NCBI GenBank assembly: GCA_023396345.1
Contig: JAEWWO010000311.1
Location: forward strand, 1-12,126
DNA length: 12,126 bases
Reading direction: 5' to 3'
From: Bacteroidota bacterium
GTDB taxonomy: Bacteria > Bacteroidota > Bacteroidia > Chitinophagales > Chitinophagaceae
Below the pieces are notes generated by a model. It saw only the letters and a list, made by a program, of their open reading frames with translations, made no database searches and had not been told where the DNA came from. Made by a program: the position numbers and the translations under genes. Positions within the stretch are counted from its first letter, which is position 1. Each line of letters opens with the position of its first letter. Below are positions 1-6,427 of this stretch, piece after piece.

Positions 1-165
1 TGCACCTTTTTGTTTACAGTTGTTCTGCACAAACAGTAATTTTTCCTGATTGGTAGCCGTGAGAATCAAACGACAATTCAGTGCAGAGAAAGCATAAGCA
101 CATGCCTCTCCAATCCCCGAAGAAGCACCCGTAATCCAAATAACCTTATTCTGCATTTGCTCCAT
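1..165 (-). CDS. Short-chain dehydrogenase/reductase, N-terminal fragment
   Basis: This is the first 55 codons of a gene that runs off the left edge. Reading the minus strand from position 165 gives a protein starting MEQMQNKVIWITGASSGIG, followed by EACAYAFSALNCRLILTATN. TGASSGIG (residues 13-20) is the TGxxxGxG dinucleotide-binding motif of classical SDR oxidoreductases, in the expected place after a first beta strand (KVIWIT). The substrate cannot be told, because the catalytic Ser-Tyr-Lys residues lie outside the window. The start could also be the second Met (position 156), which would put the glycine motif nearer the N-terminus, as is common in this family. The gene is divergent from carB, and a perfect -7 promoter box lies 22 bases upstream of the first ATG. 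The SDR call is near certain; the specific function is unknown. Confidence 0.9.
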   Translation of the reverse strand, partial: MEQMQNKVIWITGASSGIGEACAYAFSALNCRLILTATNQEKLLFVQNNCKQKGA

Positions 166-187
166 CCGGAATTTAATGAGTGCGTAA

Positions 188-195
188 CAAATGTA
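188..195 (-). promoter_or_regulatory. Bacteroidota -7 box for the SDR gene
   Basis: The minus strand reads TACATTTG, an exact match to the TAnnTTTG -7 element used by the Bacteroidota primary sigma factor. It ends 22 bases before the first candidate ATG (165), a normal leader length. No convincing -33 TTTG was found at 17-20 bases upstream, so only half the promoter is supported. Confidence 0.5.
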
Positions 196-299
196 ATGTA
201 AAATATTAAGAATCAGCTTTTTTATTGAATGGATTCTGTCCGGAATGCAAAAGCATAATATTTTAATTTTAATTCTTAAATTTTATGGGTGTTTTACGC

Positions 300-328
300 T
301 TTGTTTTCTTTCATTTCAAGTATATTTG
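300..328 (+). promoter_or_regulatory. Bacteroidota promoter for carB
   Basis: TTTG at 300-303 and TATATTTG at 321-328 are separated by 17 bases, matching the -33 TTTG / -7 TAnnTTTG consensus. Transcription should begin at about 333-335, leaving a leader of roughly 15 bases before the ATG at 350. This decides the start of carB: the in-frame ATG at 245 would lie upstream of the transcript. Confidence 0.7.
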
Positions 329-349
329 CGCAATTTATTATTAACTACT

Positions 350-1996
350 ATGCCAAGAGACACTTCTATAAAATCAGTACTTATTATCGGTTCCGGACCA
401 ATTGTTATCGGACAGGCTTGTGAATTTGACTATTCAGGTTCGCAGGCTGCCAGAAGTCTTAAAGAAGAAGGAATTGAAGTAACACTTATCAATAGCAATC
501 CGGCAACCATCATGACTGACCCGATGATGGCTGACCACGTATACCTTCTGCCGCTTACCGTGGAAAGTATTGAGCAAATTCTGGAAGAGCATCAGATAGA
601 TGCCGTGCTTCCTACCATGGGTGGACAAACTGCCCTTAACCTTTGTAAAGAAGTGGAAGAATTTGGCATTTGGGAAAAATACAATGTAAAATTAATTGGT
701 GTAGATATCAAGGCAATTGATAAAGCCGAAGACAGAGAAAAATTCCGCCAATGGATGATTGAAATGGGTATTCCGGTAGCTCCGGCTAAAACTGCCAACA
801 GTTATCTGGAAGGAAAAGAATTCGCACAAGAAATTGGTTTTCCATTAGTTATACGCCCTTCTTTTACTTTAGGTGGAACCGGAGGTGGTTTTGTACACGC
901 CAAAGAAGATTTGGATGAAGCATTGAACAGAGGGTTGAATGCATCACCCATCCACGAGGTTTTAGTTGAAAAAGCCGTTCTTGGATGGAAAGAATTTGAG
1001 TTGGAATTATTAAGAGACAACGCTGATAATGTGGTGATTATCTGTACGGTAGAGAATTTTGACCCAATGGGTATTCATACGGGCGATAGTATTACCGTAG
1101 CTCCTGCCATGACGTTGAGTGATACCGCTTTTCAGCTGATGCGTAACACCGCTATCAAAATGATGCGCGAACTGGGTAATTTTGCCGGAGGATGTAATGT
1201 GCAGTTCTCTCTGAATCCTGAAACAGAAGAAATTATTGCTATTGAAATTAATCCGCGTGTAAGCCGAAGTTCAGCCCTGGCATCTAAAGCCACAGGTTAT
1301 CCTATCGCTAAGATTGCCGCAAAACTGGCTATCGGATATCGTTTAGACGAATTAAAAAATCAGATTACAAAAACCACATCAGCTTATTTTGAGCCTGCAC
1401 TGGACTATGTAATTGTAAAAATACCCCGCTGGAACTTCGATAAATTTAAAGGAGCCGACGATACACTGGGTTTACAGATGAAATCTGTAGGTGAAGTAAT
1501 GTCAATTGGCAGAAGCTTCACAGAAGCTATTCAAAAAGCCTGTCAGAGTCTGGAGAATGATTCTCTGGGTTTGGGCACATACGGAAAAAACGTGATGAAT
1601 GTAGATGAGATTATTGAATACATTAAAGTACCAAAATGGGACAGAATTTTCCGTATTAAAGAAGCTTTGATGAAAGGTGTAAGAAAGAAAACCATTGTGG
1701 AGGCAACTAAAATTGACCGCTGGTTTATTAATCAGATTGCGCTTATCTGTGATATTGAAAAAGAAATGGGCGAACACTCACTGGATAACATCCCTGCGGA
1801 ATTGCTGAGAAAAGCAAAACGCCATGGTTTCAGTGATGCGCAGATATCTAAAATATTGCAGAAAGAATGCACCGAAGATGAAGTGTACAACAAAAGAAAC
1901 GAGCTGGGCATTAAGCGTGTTTACAAAATGGTAGATACCTGTGCCGCTGAATTTGAGGCTAAAACGCCTTATTTCTACAGCACTTTTGAGGGGTAA
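350..1996 (+). CDS. carB: Carbamoyl-phosphate synthase large subunit, N-terminal half only
   Basis: CarB makes carbamoyl phosphate from bicarbonate, ammonia (from glutamine via CarA) and two ATP, for pyrimidine and arginine synthesis in the cytoplasm. The 548-residue product begins [20 protein letters not shown] and carries the classic N-half motifs: [35 protein letters not shown], the ATP-grasp loop [11 protein letters not shown] and [22 protein letters not shown]. The oligomerisation domain follows, ending [25 protein letters not shown]. Full-length CarB is about 940-1,070 residues, and this ORF stops just where the second synthetase half would begin. No second-half sequence follows before the next gene 49 bases on, so this is not a simple nonsense or frameshift mutation. 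It is either one piece of a split carB or a deletion remnant. An in-frame ATG at 245 adds 35 non-conserved hydrophobic residues and was rejected because the promoter lies downstream of it. The N-half normally phosphorylates bicarbonate; carbamate phosphorylation belongs to the absent half. Confidence 0.93.
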   Translation: MPRDTSIKSVLIIGSGPIVIGQACEFDYSGSQAARSLKEEGIEVTLINSNPATIMTDPMMADHVYLLPLTVESIEQILEEHQIDAVLPTMGGQTALNLCKEVEEFGIWEKYNVKLIGVDIKAIDKAEDREKFRQWMIEMGIPVAPAKTANSYLEGKEFAQEIGFPLVIRPSFTLGGTGGGFVHAKEDLDEALNRGLNASPIHEVLVEKAVLGWKEFELELLRDNADNVVIICTVENFDPMGIHTGDSITVAPAMTLSDTAFQLMRNTAIKMMRELGNFAGGCNVQFSLNPETEEIIAIEINPRVSRSSALASKATGYPIAKIAAKLAIGYRLDELKNQITKTTSAYFEPALDYVIVKIPRWNFDKFKGADDTLGLQMKSVGEVMSIGRSFTEAIQKACQSLENDSLGLGTYGKNVMNVDEIIEYIKVPKWDRIFRIKEALMKGVRKKTIVEATKIDRWFINQIALICDIEKEMGEHSLDNIPAELLRKAKRHGFSDAQISKILQKECTEDEVYNKRNELGIKRVYKMVDTCAAEFEAKTPYFYSTFEG

Positions 1997-2015
1997 TACA
2001 CTGCCGAGATTTTCT

Positions 2016-2043
2016 TTTGCACAATTATTGTTAACTTAGTTTG
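2016..2043 (+). promoter_or_regulatory. Weak candidate promoter for the PKD lipoprotein gene
   Basis: TTTG at 2016-2019 and TTAGTTTG at 2036-2043 (one mismatch to TAnnTTTG) are 16 bases apart in the short gap after carB. The -7 box ends only 2 bases before the ATG at 2046, so initiation from it would give a leaderless or start-less transcript. Read-through from carB is an equally good explanation. Confidence 0.25.
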
Positions 2044-2045
2044 CA

Positions 2046-2711
2046 ATGAAAAAATTATTTTGCTACCTGTTTTTGCTTGCAGGCCTGTCTTGCAGTAAAA
2101 TTGAAATAGAAGAACCTCCACCTTTGCCAAAAGCTTCTACTGCCGAATTTGTAACAGATAAGGAAATTGTGTACATGGGCGAACCTGTAGCTGTTACTGT
2201 AAAAGACTCTACAAGTGATAGCAAAAATTATCAGTTTGAATTTGGCGACGGGCAAAAATCATCAGGTGCTTATCACACAACGCATACCTACAACCGTGGA
2301 GGAAATTTTAAAATCACTCTGAAGGTTGATGATAAAACGCACACAAAAGACATTAAAGTAAGACCGGGATATTTAAGTTATCAGATACAAAACAATTCTT
2401 CTGTCACGCTCGATGTGCTTTCCTATATTGATAATTACAAAACAGGAACTTTATTGAGAGATGAATACAATCCGCAGAAAATCAGTGATACAATGTACGT
2501 AAATCACTCTGTGAGTAATCACTATCTATTTGGTTCTTCGTTGTTTCATAAGAATAAGGAATACGTGCCGGTAGCAGATTCAGCACATTTAGCCTATTTG
2601 GAAAAATACAAACACAACGTATATACTTTTACCGACTCTACCGAAATAACACCTAAGTTTTCGAATGGTCAAACCGATTCTATCCAATACATTATTGATT
2701 TTAAAGAGTAA
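2046..2711 (+). CDS. PKD-domain lipoprotein, function unknown
   Basis: This is a 221-residue predicted lipoprotein. The N-terminus has two lysines, a hydrophobic stretch and a lipobox LAGLSC with the lipidated Cys at residue 16, so the mature protein should be membrane-anchored outside the cytoplasm. The next residues (SKIEIEEPPP) are acidic, which in Bacteroidota can act as a surface-export signal (inference). Residues about 32-105 form a PKD/Ig-like fold: AEFVTDKEIVYMGEPVAVTV, then the hallmark FEFGDG (64-69), HTY (80-82) and FKITLKV (88-94). PKD domains usually serve in protein-protein or protein-glycan contacts. The C-terminal 115 residues (polar, with alternating beta pattern) match no family I recognise. 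It starts 49 bases after carB on the same strand, and the downstream terminator at 2874-2912 would end its message. I cannot tell its ligand. Confidence 0.88.
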   Translation: MKKLFCYLFLLAGLSCSKIEIEEPPPLPKASTAEFVTDKEIVYMGEPVAVTVKDSTSDSKNYQFEFGDGQKSSGAYHTTHTYNRGGNFKITLKVDDKTHTKDIKVRPGYLSYQIQNNSSVTLDVLSYIDNYKTGTLLRDEYNPQKISDTMYVNHSVSNHYLFGSSLFHKNKEYVPVADSAHLAYLEKYKHNVYTFTDSTEITPKFSNGQTDSIQYIIDFKE

Positions 2712-2736
2712 TAAAAAAGCTGTCTAAAAAAGTTAT

Positions 2737-2823
2737 TTTGTCATCCTGATCAAAGATTACTTCTTCGTTCATCGTAATGACAGTACCGTCACTGCAAGGA
2801 ATGAAGCGAAGCGTAATGACAAA
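2737..2823 (+). repeat. REP/MITE-like palindromic intergenic element
   Basis: The outer ends are a perfect 8-base inverted repeat: TTTGTCAT at 2737-2744 and ATGACAAA at 2816-2823. Inside, 2759-2781 (core CTTCGTTCATCGTAATGAC) and 2788-2811 (core GTCACTGCAAGGAATGAAG) form an imperfect stem round a 6-base loop, and GTAATGAC occurs twice (2774-2781 and 2813-2820). The wording resembles dispersed GTCAT...GAAGCGAAG palindromes seen between genes in many bacterial genomes. It has no coding potential, and copy number cannot be judged from one window. Confidence 0.6.
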
Positions 2824-2873
2824 GCAGTCTTTATGTAATTTACCGTAAATAACACCAAACTGTAAAACCGAAT

Positions 2874-2912
2874 AAAAAATAGGCTACCGGAAAAACGATA
2901 GCCTATTTTTAT
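2874..2912. terminator. Bidirectional intrinsic terminator between the lipoprotein gene and ahcY
   Basis: AATAGGCTA at 2878-2886 pairs perfectly with TAGCCTATT at 2899-2907, leaving a 12-base loop. An A-run (2874-2879) on the left and a T-run (2906-2910) on the right give a U-tract in both directions. It sits between two converging genes, 17 bases beyond the ahcY stop and about 165 beyond the lipoprotein stop, and fits both. Confidence 0.82.
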
Positions 2913-2929
2913 TTAAATCTATTATCCAA

Positions 2930-4255
2930 TTAATATCTATAATACTCCGGCTTGAAAGGTCCTTTTATTTCTACACCAATGTATTTGGCTTGTTCAGGAG
3001 TAAGTTCTTCCAACTCAACGCTTAATTTTTTCAAATGTAAAGCTGCAACTTTTTCATCAAGATGCTTTGGCAGCATGTACACTTTATTTTCATATTTATC
3101 TGAATGATTCCATAATTCAATCTGTGCCAGCGTTTGGTTAGAGAATGAATTACTCATTACAAAACTTGGATGACCGGTTGCACAACCCAGATTTACCAGT
3201 CTGCCTTCTGCAAGAATAATAATTTCATTACCATCAACATTATAAATGTCTACCTGTGGTTTTACAACTTTTTTAGTATGACCGTAATTTTCGTTCAGCC
3301 AGGCCATATCAATTTCATTGTCGAAGTGACCGATATTGCAGACAATGGCTTTATCTTTCATTCTTTTGAAATGCTTGCTTTGTACAATGTTGAAATTACC
3401 TGTTGTAGTAATTACAATATCAGCATTATCAACAACCGTATCCAGTTTTTTTACTTCGTAACCTTCCATTGCAGCTTGTAAAGCGCAGATAGGATCAATT
3501 TCTGTAACAGTAACTATTGAGCCTGCCCCGCGGAATGATGCCGCCGTGCCTTTACCCACATCGCCATAACCGCACACCACAACTCTTTTACCTGCAAGCA
3601 TTACGTCAGTAGCTCTTCTGATAGCATCTACTGCTGATTCACGACATCCGTACTTATTATCAAATTTTGATTTGGTTACAGAGTCATTTACATTAATAGC
3701 AGGCATAGGCAATGTACCATTCTGCATTCTTTCGTACAAACGATGTACACCCGTAGTAGTTTCTTCTGATAAACCTTTAATGTTAGCTACCAGTTCAGGG
3801 TATTTGTCCAACACCATATTGGTCAAATCGCCGCCATCATCCAAAATCATATTCAACGGTTTGTCTTCACTTCCAAAGAATAATGTTTGCTCTATACACC
3901 AGTCAAACTCTTCGGCAGTCATACCTTTCCACGCAAATACAGGAATGCCTGCAGCAGCAATGGCAGCCGCAGCATGGTCCTGTGTAGAAAAGATATTACA
4001 AGAGCTCCAGGTAACTTCTGCACCTAAAGCCACTAAAGTTTCAATCAATACCGCCGTTTGAATGGTCATGTGCAAGCAGCCTGCAATTCGTGCGCCTTTC
4101 AACGGTTGTTGTGGCCCGTACTCTTCACGAATGGCCATCAATCCGGGCATTTCAGCTTCTGCCAGTTCAATTTCTTTTCTACCCCACTCTGCGAGGTTGA
4201 TATCAGCTACTTTATATGGTAAGTTCAAATCTATTTTTTCAATTCCTGTTGACAT
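2930..4255 (-). CDS. ahcY: S-adenosylhomocysteinase (adenosylhomocysteinase)
   Basis: This cytoplasmic NAD-dependent enzyme reversibly hydrolyses S-adenosylhomocysteine to homocysteine and adenosine, clearing the inhibitory product of methyltransferases in the activated methyl cycle. The 441-residue protein is full length for the family and highly conserved. Visible features are [12 protein letters not shown] with His62, the Asp139-Asp140 pair, [11 protein letters not shown] (164-174), the [20 protein letters not shown] segment (188-207) with Lys195, Asp199 and Cys204, the Rossmann loop [14 protein letters not shown] (225-238), [20 protein letters not shown], and the invariant C-terminal KPEYYRY. 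The start at 4255 gives the expected N-terminus [19 protein letters not shown]. It lies 47 bases downstream of the FKBP gene on the same strand but has its own -7 box in the gap. A bidirectional terminator follows it. No SAH or SAM riboswitch fits in the short leader. Confidence 0.98.
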   Translation of the reverse strand: MSTGIEKIDLNLPYKVADINLAEWGRKEIELAEAEMPGLMAIREEYGPQQPLKGARIAGCLHMTIQTAVLIETLVALGAEVTWSSCNIFSTQDHAAAAIAAAGIPVFAWKGMTAEEFDWCIEQTLFFGSEDKPLNMILDDGGDLTNMVLDKYPELVANIKGLSEETTTGVHRLYERMQNGTLPMPAINVNDSVTKSKFDNKYGCRESAVDAIRRATDVMLAGKRVVVCGYGDVGKGTAASFRGAGSIVTVTEIDPICALQAAMEGYEVKKLDTVVDNADIVITTTGNFNIVQSKHFKRMKDKAIVCNIGHFDNEIDMAWLNENYGHTKKVVKPQVDIYNVDGNEIIILAEGRLVNLGCATGHPSFVMSNSFSNQTLAQIELWNHSDKYENKVYMLPKHLDEKVAALHLKKLSVELEELTPEQAKYIGVEIKGPFKPEYYRY

Positions 4256-4288
4256 ATATATTTATCTGTTTTTAATAAAAAATTTTTG

Positions 4289-4296
4289 CAAAGGTA
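4289..4296 (-). promoter_or_regulatory. Bacteroidota -7 box for ahcY
   Basis: The minus strand reads TACCTTTG, an exact TAnnTTTG match, 33 bases before the ahcY ATG, in the 47-base gap after the FKBP gene. No clear -33 TTTG lies at the standard distance (the nearest TTG is about 30 bases up), so it may be a weak or activated promoter. Confidence 0.5.
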
Positions 4297-4302
4297 CGGG
4301 TT

Positions 4303-5031
4303 TTAATTAGCTTTTTTTACATCCACCAACTCCACTTCAAACACCAATGCGGCGCCTGGTGGTATATCAGCACCTGCACCTCTCTCGCCATAACCCAATT
4401 GTGCGGGAATAAACAATCTGTATTTGCTTCCTTTCGGCATTAACTGCAAACCTTCTGTCCAGCCACGAATTACACCTCCTAAAGGAAAAGTAATGGGCTC
4501 TCCTCTTTTGTAAGAGTTGTCAAATTCTTTACCGTCTGCGGCAAGAGTTCCTGCGTAGTGCACCACCACTGTATCCTGTGCAGAAGGCTTTACGCCTGTA
4601 CCCTGCGTAAGCACTTCGTAGCGAAGACCGCTTTCTGTTTTCATTACTTTAGACTGAGGAAATCTTTTAGTTATCAGACTGTCCAGTTGTTTTATTTGTT
4701 GTTTATTTTTTTCTTCAGCAAAAATTCCTTCTGCTTTCATAAAAATACTCTGTATATCCTCTTCTGTCCAACCTGTAGGCTTACCGGAAAATACTTTTTT
4801 AACAGCATCGCTCATAAAAACCGTGTTGATGTTTTTGGCGCCTACTGTTTTATAAAAATTTGCCACGCTTAAGCCTATGGCATAACTCAATGAATCATTA
4901 AAATTCTTAGGCGTAAGTGCAGAAGATGTTGCAGTTGCCGGCTTCTTTGCAGGTGTTACAGGCTTTTTAACCTGAGCAGAGAGAGCATTAAACATGCATA
5001 CACTCACAAATAAAAACAAGATTTTTTTCAT
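4303..5031 (-). CDS. Exported FKBP-type peptidyl-prolyl cis-trans isomerase (FkpA/Mip-like)
   Basis: This enzyme speeds proline isomerisation during folding of exported proteins. The 242-residue protein has a signal peptide (MKKILFLFVSVCMFNALSAQ, cleavage probably before Gln20), so it should be periplasmic; the Cys at 12 is not in a lipobox. A Lys/Pro/Ala/Thr-rich linker (21-40) precedes an N-terminal helical region (about 41-125) like the FKBP_N dimerisation domain (SLSYAIGLSVANFYK, then a Lys/Glu-rich helix). The FKBP catalytic domain spans about 133-237, with VVVHYAGTL (155-163), DGKEFDNSY (166-174), GGVIRGWTEGLQLMPKGSKY (185-204), IPAQLGYGERG (208-218) and LVFEVELVDV at the end. The binding-pocket residues Tyr159, Phe170, Asp171, Val187, Ile188, Trp191 and Tyr214 are all present. 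It is upstream of ahcY on the same strand and divergent from pyrR. Confidence 0.94.
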   Translation of the reverse strand: MKKILFLFVSVCMFNALSAQVKKPVTPAKKPATATSSALTPKNFNDSLSYAIGLSVANFYKTVGAKNINTVFMSDAVKKVFSGKPTGWTEEDIQSIFMKAEGIFAEEKNKQQIKQLDSLITKRFPQSKVMKTESGLRYEVLTQGTGVKPSAQDTVVVHYAGTLAADGKEFDNSYKRGEPITFPLGGVIRGWTEGLQLMPKGSKYRLFIPAQLGYGERGAGADIPPGAALVFEVELVDVKKAN

Positions 5032-5060
5032 TATTAGTTTTTTTAATAAGTAGTAAACAG

Positions 5061-5094
5061 CGAAAGTAATGTTTTCTGTATAATATTTGAAAAA
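5061..5094 (-). promoter_or_regulatory. Candidate promoter for the FKBP gene
   Basis: The minus strand has TACTTTCG at 5068-5061, one base off TAnnTTTG, preceded by a T-run ending TTTC (5092-5089) with 20 bases between. It ends 29 bases before the ATG at 5031. It shares the 141-base divergent gap with the pyrR promoter. Both boxes are imperfect, so this is tentative. Confidence 0.35.
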
Positions 5095-5122
5095 GATACG
5101 CTTTTAATCTTTGTGAAAGTTG

Positions 5123-5130
5123 TACATTTG
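5123..5130 (+). promoter_or_regulatory. Bacteroidota -7 box for pyrR
   Basis: TACATTTG is an exact TAnnTTTG match, 42 bases before the pyrR ATG. The -33 side is only a T-rich stretch (TTTT at 5102-5105, 17 bases up). The leader of about 35 bases is too short for a PyrR-type attenuator with alternative hairpins. Confidence 0.5.
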
Positions 5131-5172
5131 AAAGGAATAAATATTTATCATCATTAATAAATATCGGCTACA

Positions 5173-5712
5173 ATGAAGACGATTTTGCAGGAAGAGCAGT
5201 TATTATTAAGTATTAAAAGACTTAGTCATCAGATACTGGAGCAACATATTGATCTTGAAAATACGGTGATTATAGGCATTCAGCCAAGAGGCGCCATTCT
5301 TAGTGATAAGATTGTGTATGAACTACAACACATACTTCAAAGAGAAGATATACCACACGGCAAACTGGATATTACTTTTTATCGGGATGATATCCGTCAG
5401 GGTTTGCACATAGCCAATAAAACGGATATCAAGTTCAGCACAGAGGGAAAATCTATTATTCTTATTGATGATGTATTGTGGACAGGACGTACTATCCGTG
5501 CGGCTTTGGACGCATTGCTTGATTTTGGCAGACCGCAAAGTGTAGAACTCTGCGTGCTTATCAACCGCCGTTTTGGAAGAGAAGTTCCCATACAGGCAGA
5601 CTACATCGGAAAATCAATAGATACCTTTGATTCACAGAAAGTAAAAGTGTACTGGAAAGATTTTAATGCCGATAAAAACGAAGTGGTGCTTATTGAAAAA
5701 GATGATCAGTAG
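5173..5712 (+). CDS. pyrR: PyrR-type regulator/uracil phosphoribosyltransferase
   Basis: PyrR is a phosphoribosyltransferase-fold protein that in Bacillus binds pyr mRNA in response to UMP and also converts uracil plus PRPP to UMP. The 179-residue product matches PyrR in length and order: IIGIQPRGAIL (33-43), LDITFYRDDI (65-74), the PRPP-binding loop ILIDDVLWTGRTI (96-108) followed by RAALDALLDFGRP, and the PyrR-specific tail NRRFGREVPIQADYIGKSID (131-150). That tail separates it from other type I phosphoribosyltransferases such as hypoxanthine PRTase or Upp. It stands alone here: no pyrimidine gene adjoins it, and carB is about 3 kb away. Neither the carB nor the pyrR leader is long enough for the Bacillus-type attenuation structure, so if it regulates RNA its targets lie elsewhere, or its main role is uracil salvage (inference). 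It converges on the J-domain gene with 6 bases between stop codons and no terminator hairpin. Confidence 0.9.
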   Translation: MKTILQEEQLLLSIKRLSHQILEQHIDLENTVIIGIQPRGAILSDKIVYELQHILQREDIPHGKLDITFYRDDIRQGLHIANKTDIKFSTEGKSIILIDDVLWTGRTIRAALDALLDFGRPQSVELCVLINRRFGREVPIQADYIGKSIDTFDSQKVKVYWKDFNADKNEVVLIEKDDQ

Positions 5713-5718
5713 TTCCTG

Positions 5719-6345
5719 TTAAAATATATTCATCAACACTACTAAAATGATAATGCCTGCGATTACAGCAATCAGTAACTGATATTTCTGAAAGAAATGT
5801 GCTGTCTTCTGTTGTTTTATAAAACTGTTGATTTGTTTATTGTCTTTTCCTGTTTTCAGCAAATGTTCGGCAATAATTTTTTGCTGGGCAAAGTCAAGCA
5901 TCACGGTTATTCCAAGCACTTCTTCCAATAAGTTTTGTTTCAGTTGTTCATCATCACTTGCATTGATGACTGCGATATTTTCATCATTTATTATTGCATG
6001 AAGAGAAGTGAATATTGCTTGTTTATCCAGGCGAAATTTATTCATCTGCACAGTAGATTTACGCAATGCAACAATCTTTTTATAAATGTCCTGGATGTTT
6101 TTATCGTATTTATTTACCTGCGGAAATTCTTTTAGTTTATATAAGTCGTAATTCCTGCGCTTTTGCGGATTAGACAATACACCGTAAGCTTCATTTATAG
6201 ATGCAAGAATCAGTTCAGCATTTTTACTGTCGTTTACATCCGGATGATATTTTCTTGCCATATTTCTGTAAGCAAGTTTTATATCGTTTTCGCTTGCATG
6301 ATAGTCAACCCCTAATATTTGATAGTAATTTTTTTCTGCAGTCAT
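5719..6345 (-). CDS. Tail-anchored J-domain (DnaJ-like) protein
   Basis: This is a 208-residue co-chaperone-like protein. Residues about 6-69 are a complete J domain: NYYQILGVDYHASENDIKLA, then YRNMARKYHPDVN with the essential HPD at 34-36, and INEAYGVLSNPQKRRNYDLY. J domains stimulate ATP hydrolysis by DnaK/Hsp70. The middle (about 75-185) is helical and charged and matches no DnaJ substrate-binding, G/F or zinc-finger region. The last 21 residues (188-208, YQLLIAVIAGIIILVVLMNI and one Phe) are a single hydrophobic helix ending at the C-terminus. There is no N-terminal signal, so the protein is probably a tail-anchored inner-membrane protein with the J domain facing the cytoplasm (inference). 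It is thus not canonical DnaJ or CbpA but a type III J protein likely to recruit DnaK to the membrane. It converges on pyrR and is divergent from the PatB-like gene. Confidence 0.9.
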   Translation of the reverse strand: MTAEKNYYQILGVDYHASENDIKLAYRNMARKYHPDVNDSKNAELILASINEAYGVLSNPQKRRNYDLYKLKEFPQVNKYDKNIQDIYKKIVALRKSTVQMNKFRLDKQAIFTSLHAIINDENIAVINASDDEQLKQNLLEEVLGITVMLDFAQQKIIAEHLLKTGKDNKQINSFIKQQKTAHFFQKYQLLIAVIAGIIILVVLMNIF

Positions 6346-6350
6346 TCCTG

Positions 6351-6381
6351 CAAAAGTAATTTATTACATAAGTTTAGCAAA
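6351..6381 (-). promoter_or_regulatory. Bacteroidota promoter for the J-domain gene, near-leaderless
   Basis: The minus strand has TTTG at 6381-6378, 19 bases, then TACTTTTG at 6358-6351: a full match to the -33/-7 consensus. The -7 box ends only 5 bases before the ATG at 6345, so the transcript would begin at or within a few bases of the start codon. Confidence 0.6.
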
Positions 6382-6400
6382 GCAATAAAAGCTATTTTGG

Positions 6401-6408
6401 TATTTTTG
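6401..6408 (+). promoter_or_regulatory. Bacteroidota -7 box for the PatB-like gene
   Basis: TATTTTTG is an exact TAnnTTTG match, 19 bases before the ATG at 6428. No good -33 TTTG is at the right distance. It lies back to back with the J-domain promoter in an 82-base divergent gap, so the two could compete or be co-regulated. Confidence 0.45.
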
Positions 6409-6427
6409 CGCAAAATAAAATAATACG

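Noticed and set aside
245..349. 35-residue hydrophobic N-terminal extension of CarB resembling a signal peptide
   Set aside because: A consensus promoter lies inside it, the residues match no CarB N-terminus, and CarB is cytoplasmic.
4256..4302. SAM or SAH riboswitch in front of ahcY
   Set aside because: The gap is only 47 bases and the predicted leader about 30; no stems of the known riboswitch classes are visible.
3170..4310. Long plus-strand ORFs opposite ahcY
   Set aside because: They are antisense shadows of a highly conserved gene; their translations match no family and show no start signals.
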